Source: Anaerolineales bacterium
GTDB taxonomy: Bacteria > Chloroflexota > Anaerolineae > Anaerolineales > Villigracilaceae
Reading direction: 5' to 3'
Assembly: GCA_016789485.1 (NCBI GenBank)
Contig: JAEURE010000002.1
Span: forward strand, 1 to 25,805
Length of the DNA: 25,805 bases
Shown one piece after another: positions 1 through 7,040 of the stretch. Under the pieces are notes generated by a model that did not search any database, was not told the DNA's origin, and saw nothing but the letters and a program-made list of their open reading frames with translations. How positions within the stretch are numbered: position 1 is the first letter of the stretch; the number at the start of each line of letters is the position of its first letter. A program made the translations under genes and the position numbers.

Positions 1-438
1 CAGGCAGTTGGTATTGACGAAGAAAATACCATCGTAGTCGAAAACGGACAGGTCGTTGAACTTGTCGGCAACAAGATCCTGCTCGGCGAACGCATCCCCG
101 GCGATTACGTTTTCGTTACCGGCGAATCCATCGGCGACATCGACCACGATGTGATGCGCGAACGCAGCCAGCTGGCGCGCAACGGCATCCTGTTGATCGA
201 TATCAGCATAGATAAACTCACAGGACGTTTACAGCAGGAACCTGAGGTTATCACTCGCGGCTTCGTCTCCCCTGAAGAAGCTGAAACCCTGATCCCGGAA
301 GTACGGAAACGCGTAATGAGCGTTGTCCATGACGGGAAATTGGACGATGAAAAAGACATAGTCAATGCGGTGAAAAGTTACCTCCATCAGGAAACAAAGC
401 GCAGACCAATGGTTTTCGTCACACTGAGCAAAGCTTAA
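1..438 (+). CDS. rnj: Ribonuclease J, C-terminal part (5' end outside window)
   Basis: An open frame enters from the left edge and encodes the last 145 residues of a protein resembling RNase J, an endo-/5'-exoribonuclease of the metallo-beta-lactamase/beta-CASP family that acts in mRNA decay and rRNA maturation. The visible part includes the segment after the beta-CASP fold (GESIGDIDHDVMRERSQLA, then RNGILLIDISIDKLTGRL) and the small alpha/beta C-terminal domain found in RNase J, with the typical phrase ITRGFVSPEEAE. The catalytic metallo-beta-lactamase motifs lie outside the window, so activity cannot be judged. The stop codon at 436-438 sits in the left arm of a terminator hairpin, so this is the last gene of its transcript. 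Confidence in the family is high. Confidence 0.9.
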   Translation, partial: QAVGIDEENTIVVENGQVVELVGNKILLGERIPGDYVFVTGESIGDIDHDVMRERSQLARNGILLIDISIDKLTGRLQQEPEVITRGFVSPEEAETLIPEVRKRVMSVVHDGKLDDEKDIVNAVKSYLHQETKRRPMVFVTLSKA

Positions 439-472
439 ATAAAATGACCGCCTCACGGCGGTCATTTTATTT
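437..472. terminator. Bidirectional intrinsic terminator shared by rnj and mutY
   Basis: A perfect 16-bp inverted repeat (437-452 and 457-472) with a TCAC loop has a GC-rich core (GACCGCC/GGCGGTC) flanked by A/T runs. On the plus strand it ends in TTTTATTTTTT, and on the minus strand in TTTTATTTA, so it can stop transcription from both sides. It overlaps the rnj stop codon and the last codons and stop of mutY. Confidence 0.9.
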
Positions 473-1492
473 TTTGCGCAATCTGTCGATCCACCTTCCC
501 CATCGGGTACTCACTCAATTCACCGATTTTCACCCACTTCAATTTTTTGTTTTTGGGAATTGAAACGGCCTCACACCAAAACGCATGAACAACGACCTTG
601 AAGTGACTGTACGCATGCGAGACAATTCCCAACGCTTCGCCTCTTCTGAGGTGCAACCTGCTTGCTGATCTAAGGGCTTTTGCCAACTCTGCGGCAGGGT
701 TCTGCATTACCCTTGCGTTCGGAAATTCCCACATCCCCCCAGCAACCCATCCGCAGGCCGTTGACTTATCAGCACGCGCCCGCGCTCCACGATCACAGCC
801 GCTGCATGAATATATTGCGGAACCTTCTTCTTTGCCTTCAGCACGGGACGTAATTCCTGAGTCTCATTTTCGCGCGCCTTGCAGACTCTCGTTAATGGGC
901 AAAGCAAACAACGTGGATTCTTTGGCAGGCAAATCGTCGCACCCAAATCCATCAACGCCTGGTTAAAATCGCCGGCTTTTCCCTTTGGCAGGTTTTGCGC
1001 AGCCAAACCCCACAGAATTTTTTCACCCGCTGGCGAATCTGCGAACTCAGCCACATCGTACAGGCGGGAAAATACGCGGCGGAGGTTACCGTCCAATGTG
1101 GGTTCATCCATTTTGAACGCAATCGATGCGATTGCCCCGACCGTGTAGCGACCAATTCCTGGCAGCGTACGCAATTCTGTCAGGTCACGCGGCAACTGGC
1201 CGTTAAATTTGGTGGCGACAATTTTTGCGGCTTTATGCAAATTGCGGGCGCGACTGTAATAGCCAAGTCCCTCCCATGCGTTTAAAACTTCCCGCTCAGA
1301 AGCAGCGGCTAGTGTGGGAATATCCGGGAACAGCTTCATCCATTTTTCAAAATAAGGAATGACCGTTTCAACCCGCGTTTGCTGAAGCATGATCTCGGAA
1401 ACCCAAACCGCGTACGGATCGGGATGGTCGCGCCAGGGCATGGTGCGTCCATATTTGGAATACCACTTAAGAAGTGTTGTTGCAAGTTTCAT
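462..1492 (-). CDS. mutY: A/G-specific adenine glycosylase MutY, reading frame broken at 735-740
   Basis: This is a base-excision repair glycosylase that removes adenine mispaired with 8-oxoguanine. The N-terminal frame (down to about 735) shows the recognition segment VWVSEIMLQQT with Glu33, the helix-hairpin-helix LPGIGRYTVGAIASIAF, the catalytic Asp134 in LDGN, and an iron-sulfur loop C-x6-C-x2-C-x5-C. A NUDIX-like C-terminal domain starts at about residue 225. The frame is lost at a run of six G (735-740). Upstream reads GLLGG and the other frame continues with MWEFPNARV, exactly as in an intact MutY, so one base is missing. Restored length would be about 343 residues, normal for the family. 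The start is ATG at 1492, with no clear Shine-Dalgarno. The stop lies inside the terminator shared with rnj. It could be a real mutation or a homopolymer sequencing error. Confidence 0.9.
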
Positions 1493-1563
1493 AAGGGAAA
1501 ATGAAAAGCCGCAGTATAGGAACCACGGCTACTTTATATACAACAGAGATTGATTCGTCGAAA

Positions 1564-1866
1564 TTAGAACTGAAACCCGGTGCGGACAGGCACGATTTTG
1601 TGCGAATAATTTTTTACATAGCCAAAGAGTTTTTCCTGCAAGAGTATCCAATCTGCCGAAGCAAGGATACGGCGGGCCTGAGGAACATCTGTGGCAAGCA
1701 GGCCAACTTGAATTTGTGGGTATGAGCCGTAAATCGTTGCCCATGCTTCAGCGGGCTGCAAACCCAGGCGCTGGACGCCAGGTACGAACTCACCAATAAT
1801 GAATTCAAAATATTCCTGATCGCGCTCAGCGGCGATATCCCACGTCATGATTACTTTTACTGACAT
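1564..1866 (-). CDS. Small conserved-looking protein of unknown function
   Basis: This encodes a 100-residue protein that I do not recognise as a named family. It starts MSVKVIMTWDI, followed by a helix-like stretch (ERDQEYFEFIIGEFVPG), two strand-like stretches (EAWATIYG, IQVGLLATD) and an Arg/Lys-rich helix. The strand-helix-strand-strand-helix order resembles a dimeric alpha/beta-barrel (ferredoxin-like) fold, but this is inference. It has no signal peptide or membrane segment. An alternative GTG start at 1884 overlaps the stop of the upstream gene as TAGTG. I prefer the ATG at 1866 because the protein pattern begins there, though neither start has a strong ribosome binding site. The close spacing suggests co-transcription with the upstream metallo-beta-lactamase-fold gene and perhaps mutY. 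Confidence 0.6.
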   Translation of the reverse strand: MSVKVIMTWDIAAERDQEYFEFIIGEFVPGVQRLGLQPAEAWATIYGSYPQIQVGLLATDVPQARRILASADWILLQEKLFGYVKNYSHKIVPVRTGFQF

Positions 1867-1883
1867 GTTCTGCCCTGCGGGCA

Positions 1884-2531
1884 CTATCCTTTTTGGTAAT
1901 CCAGCACAATAACTTTTGTTTCGTCGGGCAGGCTCGAACGAGTCACCTTTAAGGAAGGCTGTGATTCGGTTTTGCCAAGGCCCATTTCCTTTAAGAACTT
2001 ATTGAGCGAGTCGAGATTTAATTTTGTATCAGGCGTGGAGTAGTGCATGGGGACGACAAGGTTTGGCTCAAGCAGACTGACAACTTCCGCAGCCTTGGCA
2101 GCATTAAGAGCGCTTCCGCCCCCAACTGGAATAAGAAGCACGTTGACCGTTCCAAGGGCTTCCACTTCGCTTTGGGGAGGGATCTCCTGCATATCGCCAA
2201 GATGGGCCACGGTGATGCCGTCATAATCAAACACATACAAGGTGTTGCGGACTCTATCCTTCCCCTTTTTTCCACTACCTGCAGTTTGCACTGCCGTGAT
2301 GAATACCTCACCAATTTCAAATTCGCCCGCGCCAGTGATAACGTGGGTAGAACCTTTTACCGCGTCACTGTTGTTATGACCAGGCGCATCATGGCTGATG
2401 GTGACGATCTCAGCCTTGAGCTTAAGCGCGTCGTACCCGACCGCCTTATGGTCAAATGGATCCGTCACCACGGTAGCATAATTACGCTCTGTGAGACGAA
2501 AACATGAATGTCCGAACCAGGTTATTTCCAT
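1884..2531 (-). CDS. UlaG-like metallo-beta-lactamase-fold protein with altered metal motif
   Basis: This encodes 215 residues of a cytosolic metallo-beta-lactamase-fold protein of the UlaG/UPF0173 type. The N-terminus MEITWFGHSCFRL, VVTDPF (Asp24), HLGD near the middle and the late VPMHY are family landmarks. The central metal motif, normally HxHxDH, reads HDAPGH at residues 47-52, so the second His and the Asp are missing and only the outer two His remain. Metal use and hydrolase activity are therefore uncertain. The ATG at 2531 was chosen because GGAGG lies 10 nt upstream; the frame stays open to 2672, but the extension is Pro/Arg-rich and looks non-coding. The stop overlaps a possible GTG start of the next small gene. 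Substrate unknown. Confidence 0.75.
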   Translation of the reverse strand: MEITWFGHSCFRLTERNYATVVTDPFDHKAVGYDALKLKAEIVTISHDAPGHNNSDAVKGSTHVITGAGEFEIGEVFITAVQTAGSGKKGKDRVRNTLYVFDYDGITVAHLGDMQEIPPQSEVEALGTVNVLLIPVGGGSALNAAKAAEVVSLLEPNLVVPMHYSTPDTKLNLDSLNKFLKEMGLGKTESQPSLKVTRSSLPDETKVIVLDYQKG

Positions 2532-2555
2532 ATAAGGTATGCCTCCAAAGTGGAT

Positions 2556-2561
2556 ATTATA
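2556..2561 (-). promoter_or_regulatory. Possible -10 element of the metallo-beta-lactamase-fold gene
   Basis: A perfect TATAAT (minus strand) lies 25 nt upstream of the ATG and just before GGAGG, in the 121-nt gap after the radical SAM gene. No good -35 is visible at 16-18 nt, so this is only a candidate. Confidence 0.35.
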
Positions 2562-2652
2562 CCCGATGGGAAGAGGATAGTAATCAGGTAGCAGTTTGGG
2601 GAGGGGATGGCGTGAAAAGAAGGCAGGATTGATTCGCCGGTGAAGCCGTGCA

Positions 2653-4146
2653 TCACGCCAGCGGAGAAGCATCTTGTTTCAAATTTTGTGAGCCTGTAAT
2701 CTTCTTTAAACTTCCCTGCTTCACAAACCTCGTATCAAAGAGGAACTCCCAAACTTCCGCAAGTACGACACGAACGCCCGTCAGCATGGAATCACGCATT
2801 ATTTGTAAATATCTACCATCGCGATGAGCTATTAATCTATACAAGGCTCCTGGACGGAGATGAAAAAATATCTCTGTTAATTTGACACCCAGAAACAACT
2901 CAATGGGCTTCATGAATGGCGTGGCAACGACCTGATTTCGGTACGACCATTTCGCTAGGTCAGGCTGAATGATCGTTGCAGGGTCGGTTAATCTTCCGTC
3001 CGAGGTCCAAAAATGAGGCGTGATATACATAGCGTTCAGGATATCGGAATCCAATTCGAGCATTCCTCTGAATTTTTCAAGGATCGTCCGCCATGACTCT
3101 TCTTCAAGGCCGTAAATAATATTGGTCAGGCTGATAATATTATTCTCGCGTAAAAGGCGAACTGCCTCTTTTGAAGTTGCAAAAGGATTATTCTTTCGGA
3201 TAGTAGTGATGACATTATCCTTGAGAGATTCAACACCCATAACGATATAGTCAACTCCCGCTTCTTTATATAGCGGCAGCAAATCGGCGTCACGGACAAC
3301 ATCTGCGGCTGTCATATTGAGATTGAGAGATAGACCCAAATCTGCATCGACGATCTGCTCAAGCAATTGCTTCGCCAAGTCACGGTCTGCGGCAAAGTTT
3401 TCATCCGCGAACCAGATGATCTTTACGCCATATTTTTCCTTGAGCAGCCTCATATTTTCAACCACGTTCTGCGGGCTGCGGTGCCGCCATTTTTTCCAAA
3501 ACATCCACTGGCCGCAATAACTGCAGGTGAGCGTGCATCCACGGCTGAATTGCAAACCGGCGGCATGCTCAAAACCAAACATTTGATAATGTTTCCAATC
3601 CAATAATTCCCAGCCAGGGCGGCACATGTCCAGGTCCTGAATCGCGGGCTGCGGACGGTTGACCACGATCTCGGCACCTCTCCGCCAGGCAATTCCAGCC
3701 ACAAGGTCAAGCGGCATATCCCTGTCCCAAGTTAAGAGCAGATCAAGGATCGTTTTCTCCCCTTCCCCACGGACAATTACATCAATTTCTGGAACTTCCT
3801 GCAAAATGCTTTGATAAGCATAGGATGGATACACTCCCCCGTAAATGATACGCATCTCTGGAAATATGCTGCGAATTTTCCTGACCGTATTTACAACCAC
3901 ATTATGGGAAGCAGTAGAGCCCGAATGCCCCAATAAAACATACTTTGGTTGAAAATCGTGAATTTCCTGCAATAACCGTTCCATCGACCAACCGTTCATA
4001 TCATGGTCAACGAGTTTTACTTCAAAGCCCGCATCAATTAATGGACCGCCGATCAGCACCAAACCTAGCGGAGTGAGATACCCGAGCCCTGCCTGATTTG
4101 CAATAAAATGACGGAATGGGTTAATCAACATAATTTTAGTTTTCAA
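2653..4146 (-). CDS. B12-binding-domain radical SAM protein, BchE-like
   Basis: This encodes 497 residues with an N-terminal Rossmann-like cobalamin-binding region (about 1-140, MLINPFRHF... to VRGEGE) and a radical SAM core. The iron-sulfur ligands are Cys204, Cys208 and Cys211 in RGCTLTCSYCGQW. The segment after them, QWMFWKKWRHRSPQNVVE, and the later FADENFA match the pattern of BchE, the oxygen-independent Mg-protoporphyrin monomethyl ester cyclase, better than other B12 radical SAM groups. No other chlorophyll genes are in the window, so it may act on a different substrate. BchE itself is somewhat longer. Translation likely starts at TTG (4146), with AAAGGA upstream; ATG at 4131 is an alternative. 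A good promoter lies at 4200-4227. It seems to be its own transcription unit or the head of one including the gene downstream. Confidence 0.8.
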   Translation of the reverse strand: MKTKIMLINPFRHFIANQAGLGYLTPLGLVLIGGPLIDAGFEVKLVDHDMNGWSMERLLQEIHDFQPKYVLLGHSGSTASHNVVVNTVRKIRSIFPEMRIIYGGVYPSYAYQSILQEVPEIDVIVRGEGEKTILDLLLTWDRDMPLDLVAGIAWRRGAEIVVNRPQPAIQDLDMCRPGWELLDWKHYQMFGFEHAAGLQFSRGCTLTCSYCGQWMFWKKWRHRSPQNVVENMRLLKEKYGVKIIWFADENFAADRDLAKQLLEQIVDADLGLSLNLNMTAADVVRDADLLPLYKEAGVDYIVMGVESLKDNVITTIRKNNPFATSKEAVRLLRENNIISLTNIIYGLEEESWRTILEKFRGMLELDSDILNAMYITPHFWTSDGRLTDPATIIQPDLAKWSYRNQVVATPFMKPIELFLGVKLTEIFFHLRPGALYRLIAHRDGRYLQIMRDSMLTGVRVVLAEVWEFLFDTRFVKQGSLKKITGSQNLKQDASPLA

Positions 4147-4199
4147 AGTGAAGTTTCCTTTATTAACTGATAAAAATGGTCAATATTATCTATTTGTGA

Positions 4200-4227
4200 A
4201 TTCTATCACCGCCATTATTAAAGTCAA
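4200..4227 (-). promoter_or_regulatory. Promoter for the radical SAM gene
   Basis: On the minus strand TTGACT (4222-4227) is followed after 16 nt by TAGAAT (4200-4205). Each hexamer differs from the sigma70 consensus at one position. The predicted transcript begins near 4193, about 47 nt before the TTG start. Confidence 0.65.
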
Positions 4228-4230
4228 GCT

Positions 4231-4236
4231 TATAAT
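4231..4236 (+). promoter_or_regulatory. -10 element for the EamA transporter gene
   Basis: TATAAT lies 24 nt upstream of the ATG at 4261 and abuts the -35 of the divergent radical SAM promoter. The -35 region is weak. GAGG at 4253-4256 is the likely ribosome binding site. Confidence 0.5.
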
Positions 4237-4260
4237 AGGCCATCTTAATTCGAGGATTTC

Positions 4261-5145
4261 ATGCCAAAATCAAAACTCCTCCCCTATCTTGAAGCCCTCT
4301 TTGCGGTTGTCGTTTGGGGCGCATCCTTTATCGCCACAAAGATCGCGGTCGGGCAAATCTCCCCTATTGCGGTGGTATGGCTCCGCTTCGCAATGGGGAT
4401 TCCCATTCTTTTCGTGGCTGTCGCCATGCGAAAACAATTTGCCTTTCCAAAAGGAAGGGAATGGTTGTACTTCACTCTGCTTGGTTTTTTGGGGATTTCA
4501 TTCCACCAGTGGCTGCAATCCAATGGCTTGAAAACCGCACAAGCCACCACCACTGCATGGATCGTCGCCACATCGCCCGCTTTTATCGCAGTCCTCGGCT
4601 GGCTGGTTCTCAAGGAAAAGCTAAACCTCCTTCAATCGGCTGGCATTGTACTGGCAATGGTCGGTGTACTCGTAGTTGTCAGCAAGGGAGATTTTGCCAG
4701 CATCTCCATCGGCAACTTTGGTACCGCAGGCGATTTTCTCATCCTCATCAGCTCTGTCAACTGGGCTGTGTTTTCCATCCTCTCGCGGCATGGACTGAAA
4801 ACCCACCCATCCACACGACTGACGTTTTGGGTCATGACCATCGGCTGGTTGATCACATCCGTTGCGTTTGTTGCAGGGAAAAATTACACCGAAATCACGC
4901 TTCTTGATTCACGCGGCTGGTGGGCTCTGATTTTTCTAGGTCTCTTCACAACGGGTCTTGCATACATCGCCTGGTTCGATGCGCTCGCCCAGCTTCCTTC
5001 CGCACAAACAGGCGCATTTCTTTTTATCGAGCCGCTGGCCAGCATGGCTGTCGCATCCATCGTTCTTAAAGAGCAGGTCACTCTTGCTTCGATATTCGGC
5101 GGTGCGATAATTCTGTTCGGCATCTGGCTCGTCAACAGGAACTAA
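4261..5145 (+). CDS. EamA-family (DMT superfamily) transporter
   Basis: This encodes a 294-residue integral membrane protein with about ten hydrophobic segments arranged as two EamA repeats. The first repeat begins LEALFAVVVWGASFIATK and the second around GTAGDFLILISSVNWAVFS. Typical family phrases are present: the Trp-Gly near the start of helix 1, TTTAWIVATSPAFIAVLGWLVLKEKL at the end of repeat one, and AFLFIEPLASMAVASIVLKEQ at the end of repeat two. Such proteins export or exchange small metabolites such as amino acids or nucleotides; the substrate cannot be told from sequence. The next gene starts directly after the stop (TAA then ATG), so the two are probably translated from one mRNA. 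Confidence 0.9.
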   Translation: MPKSKLLPYLEALFAVVVWGASFIATKIAVGQISPIAVVWLRFAMGIPILFVAVAMRKQFAFPKGREWLYFTLLGFLGISFHQWLQSNGLKTAQATTTAWIVATSPAFIAVLGWLVLKEKLNLLQSAGIVLAMVGVLVVVSKGDFASISIGNFGTAGDFLILISSVNWAVFSILSRHGLKTHPSTRLTFWVMTIGWLITSVAFVAGKNYTEITLLDSRGWWALIFLGLFTTGLAYIAWFDALAQLPSAQTGAFLFIEPLASMAVASIVLKEQVTLASIFGGAIILFGIWLVNRN

Positions 5146-5871
5146 ATGAAAGCAAGAACAACTCCCAATGCAAGCATTGACAAGACAGAAAACGGATATC
5201 TCCTGAAAATTCCAGCGGGGGATTCTTCCAGCTATCGCTTTGCCCAGATCGATGACTACTTCGGACTCCCGCGCAGGAAGTTTCCGCATCATTCCTTAAG
5301 CCTCAGCTTGTGTGCAAAAACCTCAGGCAATTCCCTGCCCGGAACATGGGGCTTTGGATTGTGGAACGATCCATTTGGAATGTCCCTTGGGTTTGGAGGA
5401 AGGCGCTGGCAATTGCCAACCCTGCCAAATGCCGTCTGGTTTTTTGGAGCATCACAGCAGAATTATTTATCCTTCACAAATGACAAACCTGCTCAGGGGT
5501 TTTTAGCGCAGTCATTTCGCTCGCCTAGATTCCATCCACTGTTATTTCCTGCGGGATTTGCACTACCATTCGCCCGCAAAATGACAAGAAAATTATTGAG
5601 CAAGGTCATCGCCGAGGACTCATCCGCTCTCAGCGTGGATGTCACTCAATGGCATGGATACAGGCTTGAGTGGGGTTTGAAGCGCGTGGCCTGGTATGTG
5701 GATGATGTTCTCGTGTTTGAGTCGCCGGTAAGTCCGAATCCGCCGCTGGGACTGGTCATCTGGATCGATAATCAATTTGTGGCCTTTCCCCCAGATGGAA
5801 AAATCGGGTTCGGAGTTTTGGAAAACCCCGAACCCGCATGGTTGGAAATTTCTGACTTAAGTTTGGCCTAG
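5146..5871 (+). CDS. GH16/concanavalin A-like fold protein, probably not a glycosidase
   Basis: This encodes 241 residues that read like a beta-sandwich of the GH16/laminarinase-lectin type. The clearest sign is WHGYRLEWGLKRVAWYVDD (about residues 165-185), close to the conserved 'Y-x-x-E-W-x-x-x-x-x-x-W-Y-V-D' strand pair of GH16 enzymes, followed by LGLVIWIDNQF. FGLWNDPFGMSLGFGG occupies the region where such proteins place their front strands. I cannot find the catalytic ExDxE motif, so enzyme activity is doubtful. There is no signal peptide, which suggests a cytosolic protein. It is coupled to the transporter upstream (AGGA before its ATG). Its stop codon overlaps that of the convergent prenyltransferase gene. 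Function unknown. Confidence 0.7.
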   Translation: MKARTTPNASIDKTENGYLLKIPAGDSSSYRFAQIDDYFGLPRRKFPHHSLSLSLCAKTSGNSLPGTWGFGLWNDPFGMSLGFGGRRWQLPTLPNAVWFFGASQQNYLSFTNDKPAQGFLAQSFRSPRFHPLLFPAGFALPFARKMTRKLLSKVIAEDSSALSVDVTQWHGYRLEWGLKRVAWYVDDVLVFESPVSPNPPLGLVIWIDNQFVAFPPDGKIGFGVLENPEPAWLEISDLSLA

Positions 5872-6902
5872 AAGAGTCCAGGCCAGAACTGCGGCAGGAA
5901 AGCGCGCAACAAAGCGTCGATGATGAGCCCGAGGATGAGGTAGCCGCCGAATTTGCGGTTGTGCTGGAAGGCAAAGCCCGAGAACCAAACGGGCCAGGCG
6001 GGCCAGTTTTCGGGAGCCTGCGCGGGTTTCGGCTTGTTCAGTACGCCAATGATGGTAAAGGCTTCTTTATAAGCAAGGAAAACGATCAGCATGGCAGGGG
6101 TGAAATAGCGCGGCACGAAAACGAGATACGCGATCACCAGATAAATCAGGACGATGGCAATCTGATCCACGCGACGAGCAGCAGCTTCACCCACGCGGAC
6201 AGGGAAGGTGCCAACGCCTTTGGCTTTGTCATCATCATGCTTGTCAATGTGCTTGGCGACGTTAATGCTGGCAACGCTCAAGCCAAAAGGAATACCCGCG
6301 AGGACGACATTCCAATTCCAGGACCCGGCAAGCACAAAATACACACCTGAGATCATGATAGGTCCCCAAATAAGGAAAATTGCGAACTCGCCAAGGCCCC
6401 AATATTTGAAAGGATAGGTGTAGGCAAGAAGTACTACAGCGCCGAAGGCAAACAAGCCAATGGTCGTTGCGGAGAAATTCGTATAGAACAAGGCATAGAT
6501 GCCTGCCAACGAGGCGAGGACGCCGCTGGCAACAAACCAGCGCATCGAAGTGGCGTTATCCCAAAATTTTTGAACGAGCGGATGTACGCCGTACTGCGTG
6601 CGGAAGTAGTTATCCTTGTCCACGCCACGGTTGTAATCTGTGTAGTCGTTGAGGATGTTGTTGGTGCCGTGGGCAATGAACAAACCCAGGGTGACGATCA
6701 GGAATGTCAGCCAGTCAAAGTGCCCGTCACGAGCAGCAAGAATTCCCGCGATCACACAGGAATAAACGGTGACGAGGGTCACTGCGGAACGTGTGGCGAT
6801 CAACCATTTGGAAACAATGTCGAGCTCATCCCACTCTTTTTTGTCATCCATTTTGATGAGCTGCCACGAGGCTTTACGCCACATCGCAAAATTAATGTGC
6901 AT
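5868..6902 (-). CDS. UbiA-family prenyltransferase, MenA-like
   Basis: This encodes a 344-residue membrane protein with about eight or nine hydrophobic segments. It carries both Asp-rich motifs of UbiA prenyltransferases, which bind Mg-diphosphate: NDYTDYNRGVD at residues 85-95 and HIDKHDDDKAKG around 218-229. The general form (NDYxDYxxGxD, then a KGxGTFPVRVGE tail) resembles MenA, which attaches a polyprenyl chain to 1,4-dihydroxy-2-naphthoate for menaquinone, but chlorophyll synthase or another UbiA member cannot be excluded. ATG 6902 was chosen because AAGGAG lies 7 nt upstream; the frame extends to 6968 without support. The stop shares the palindrome CTAG with the stop of the convergent gene. 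Expression may be attenuated by the hairpin at 6920-6940. Confidence 0.85.
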   Translation of the reverse strand: MHINFAMWRKASWQLIKMDDKKEWDELDIVSKWLIATRSAVTLVTVYSCVIAGILAARDGHFDWLTFLIVTLGLFIAHGTNNILNDYTDYNRGVDKDNYFRTQYGVHPLVQKFWDNATSMRWFVASGVLASLAGIYALFYTNFSATTIGLFAFGAVVLLAYTYPFKYWGLGEFAIFLIWGPIMISGVYFVLAGSWNWNVVLAGIPFGLSVASINVAKHIDKHDDDKAKGVGTFPVRVGEAAARRVDQIAIVLIYLVIAYLVFVPRYFTPAMLIVFLAYKEAFTIIGVLNKPKPAQAPENWPAWPVWFSGFAFQHNRKFGGYLILGLIIDALLRAFLPQFWPGLF

Positions 6903-6919
6903 ATACTCTCTCCTTGAGT

Positions 6920-6940
6920 AAAAAAAACGGCTTGCGCCGT
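6920..6940 (-). terminator. Terminator-like hairpin in the leader of the UbiA-family gene
   Basis: On the minus strand a 5-bp stem ACGGC/GCCGT (6936-6940 and 6927-6931) closed by the stable GCAA tetraloop is followed directly by eight T. It lies between the -10 at 6960-6965 and the AAGGAG site, so it could act as a leader attenuator, or as a second terminator for mazG. Confidence 0.6.
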
Positions 6941-6959
6941 GTTGAGCGTTCAAAATAAA

Positions 6960-6965
6960 ATTATA
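6960..6965 (-). promoter_or_regulatory. -10 element of the UbiA-family gene
   Basis: A perfect TATAAT on the minus strand lies in the 138-nt gap after mazG and predicts a leader of about 50 nt. The -35 region (TTCCTC at 17 nt) is poor, so an activator or an unusual sigma contact may be needed. Confidence 0.5.
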
Positions 6966-7011
6966 CAACCGTTTTGTGAAATGAGGAACTTATTAATCGA
7001 CAATGGATAAT

Positions 7012-7037
7012 AGACAGCAGGCTGTGGCCTGCTGTCT
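7012..7037 (-). terminator. Hairpin terminator after mazG
   Basis: An 11-bp perfect stem (7012-7022/7027-7037) with a 4-nt loop begins 3 nt after the mazG stop. On the minus strand the trailing sequence is TATTATCC, a weak T-tract, so termination may be partial. Confidence 0.65.
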
Positions 7038-7040
7038 TTA

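Noticed and set aside
1501..1725. Plus-strand frame overlapping the small hypothetical gene and the mutY leader
   Set aside because: No ribosome binding site or protein pattern; the minus-strand frame fits the operon direction.
2043..2507. 154-codon plus-strand frame opposite the metallo-beta-lactamase-fold gene
   Set aside because: No recognisable motif, and the minus-strand protein is clearly the real one.
2532..2672. N-terminal extension of the metallo-beta-lactamase-fold gene
   Set aside because: The extra 47 residues are Pro/Arg-rich and precede the family's normal start, and the GGAGG site and TATAAT lie inside this stretch.
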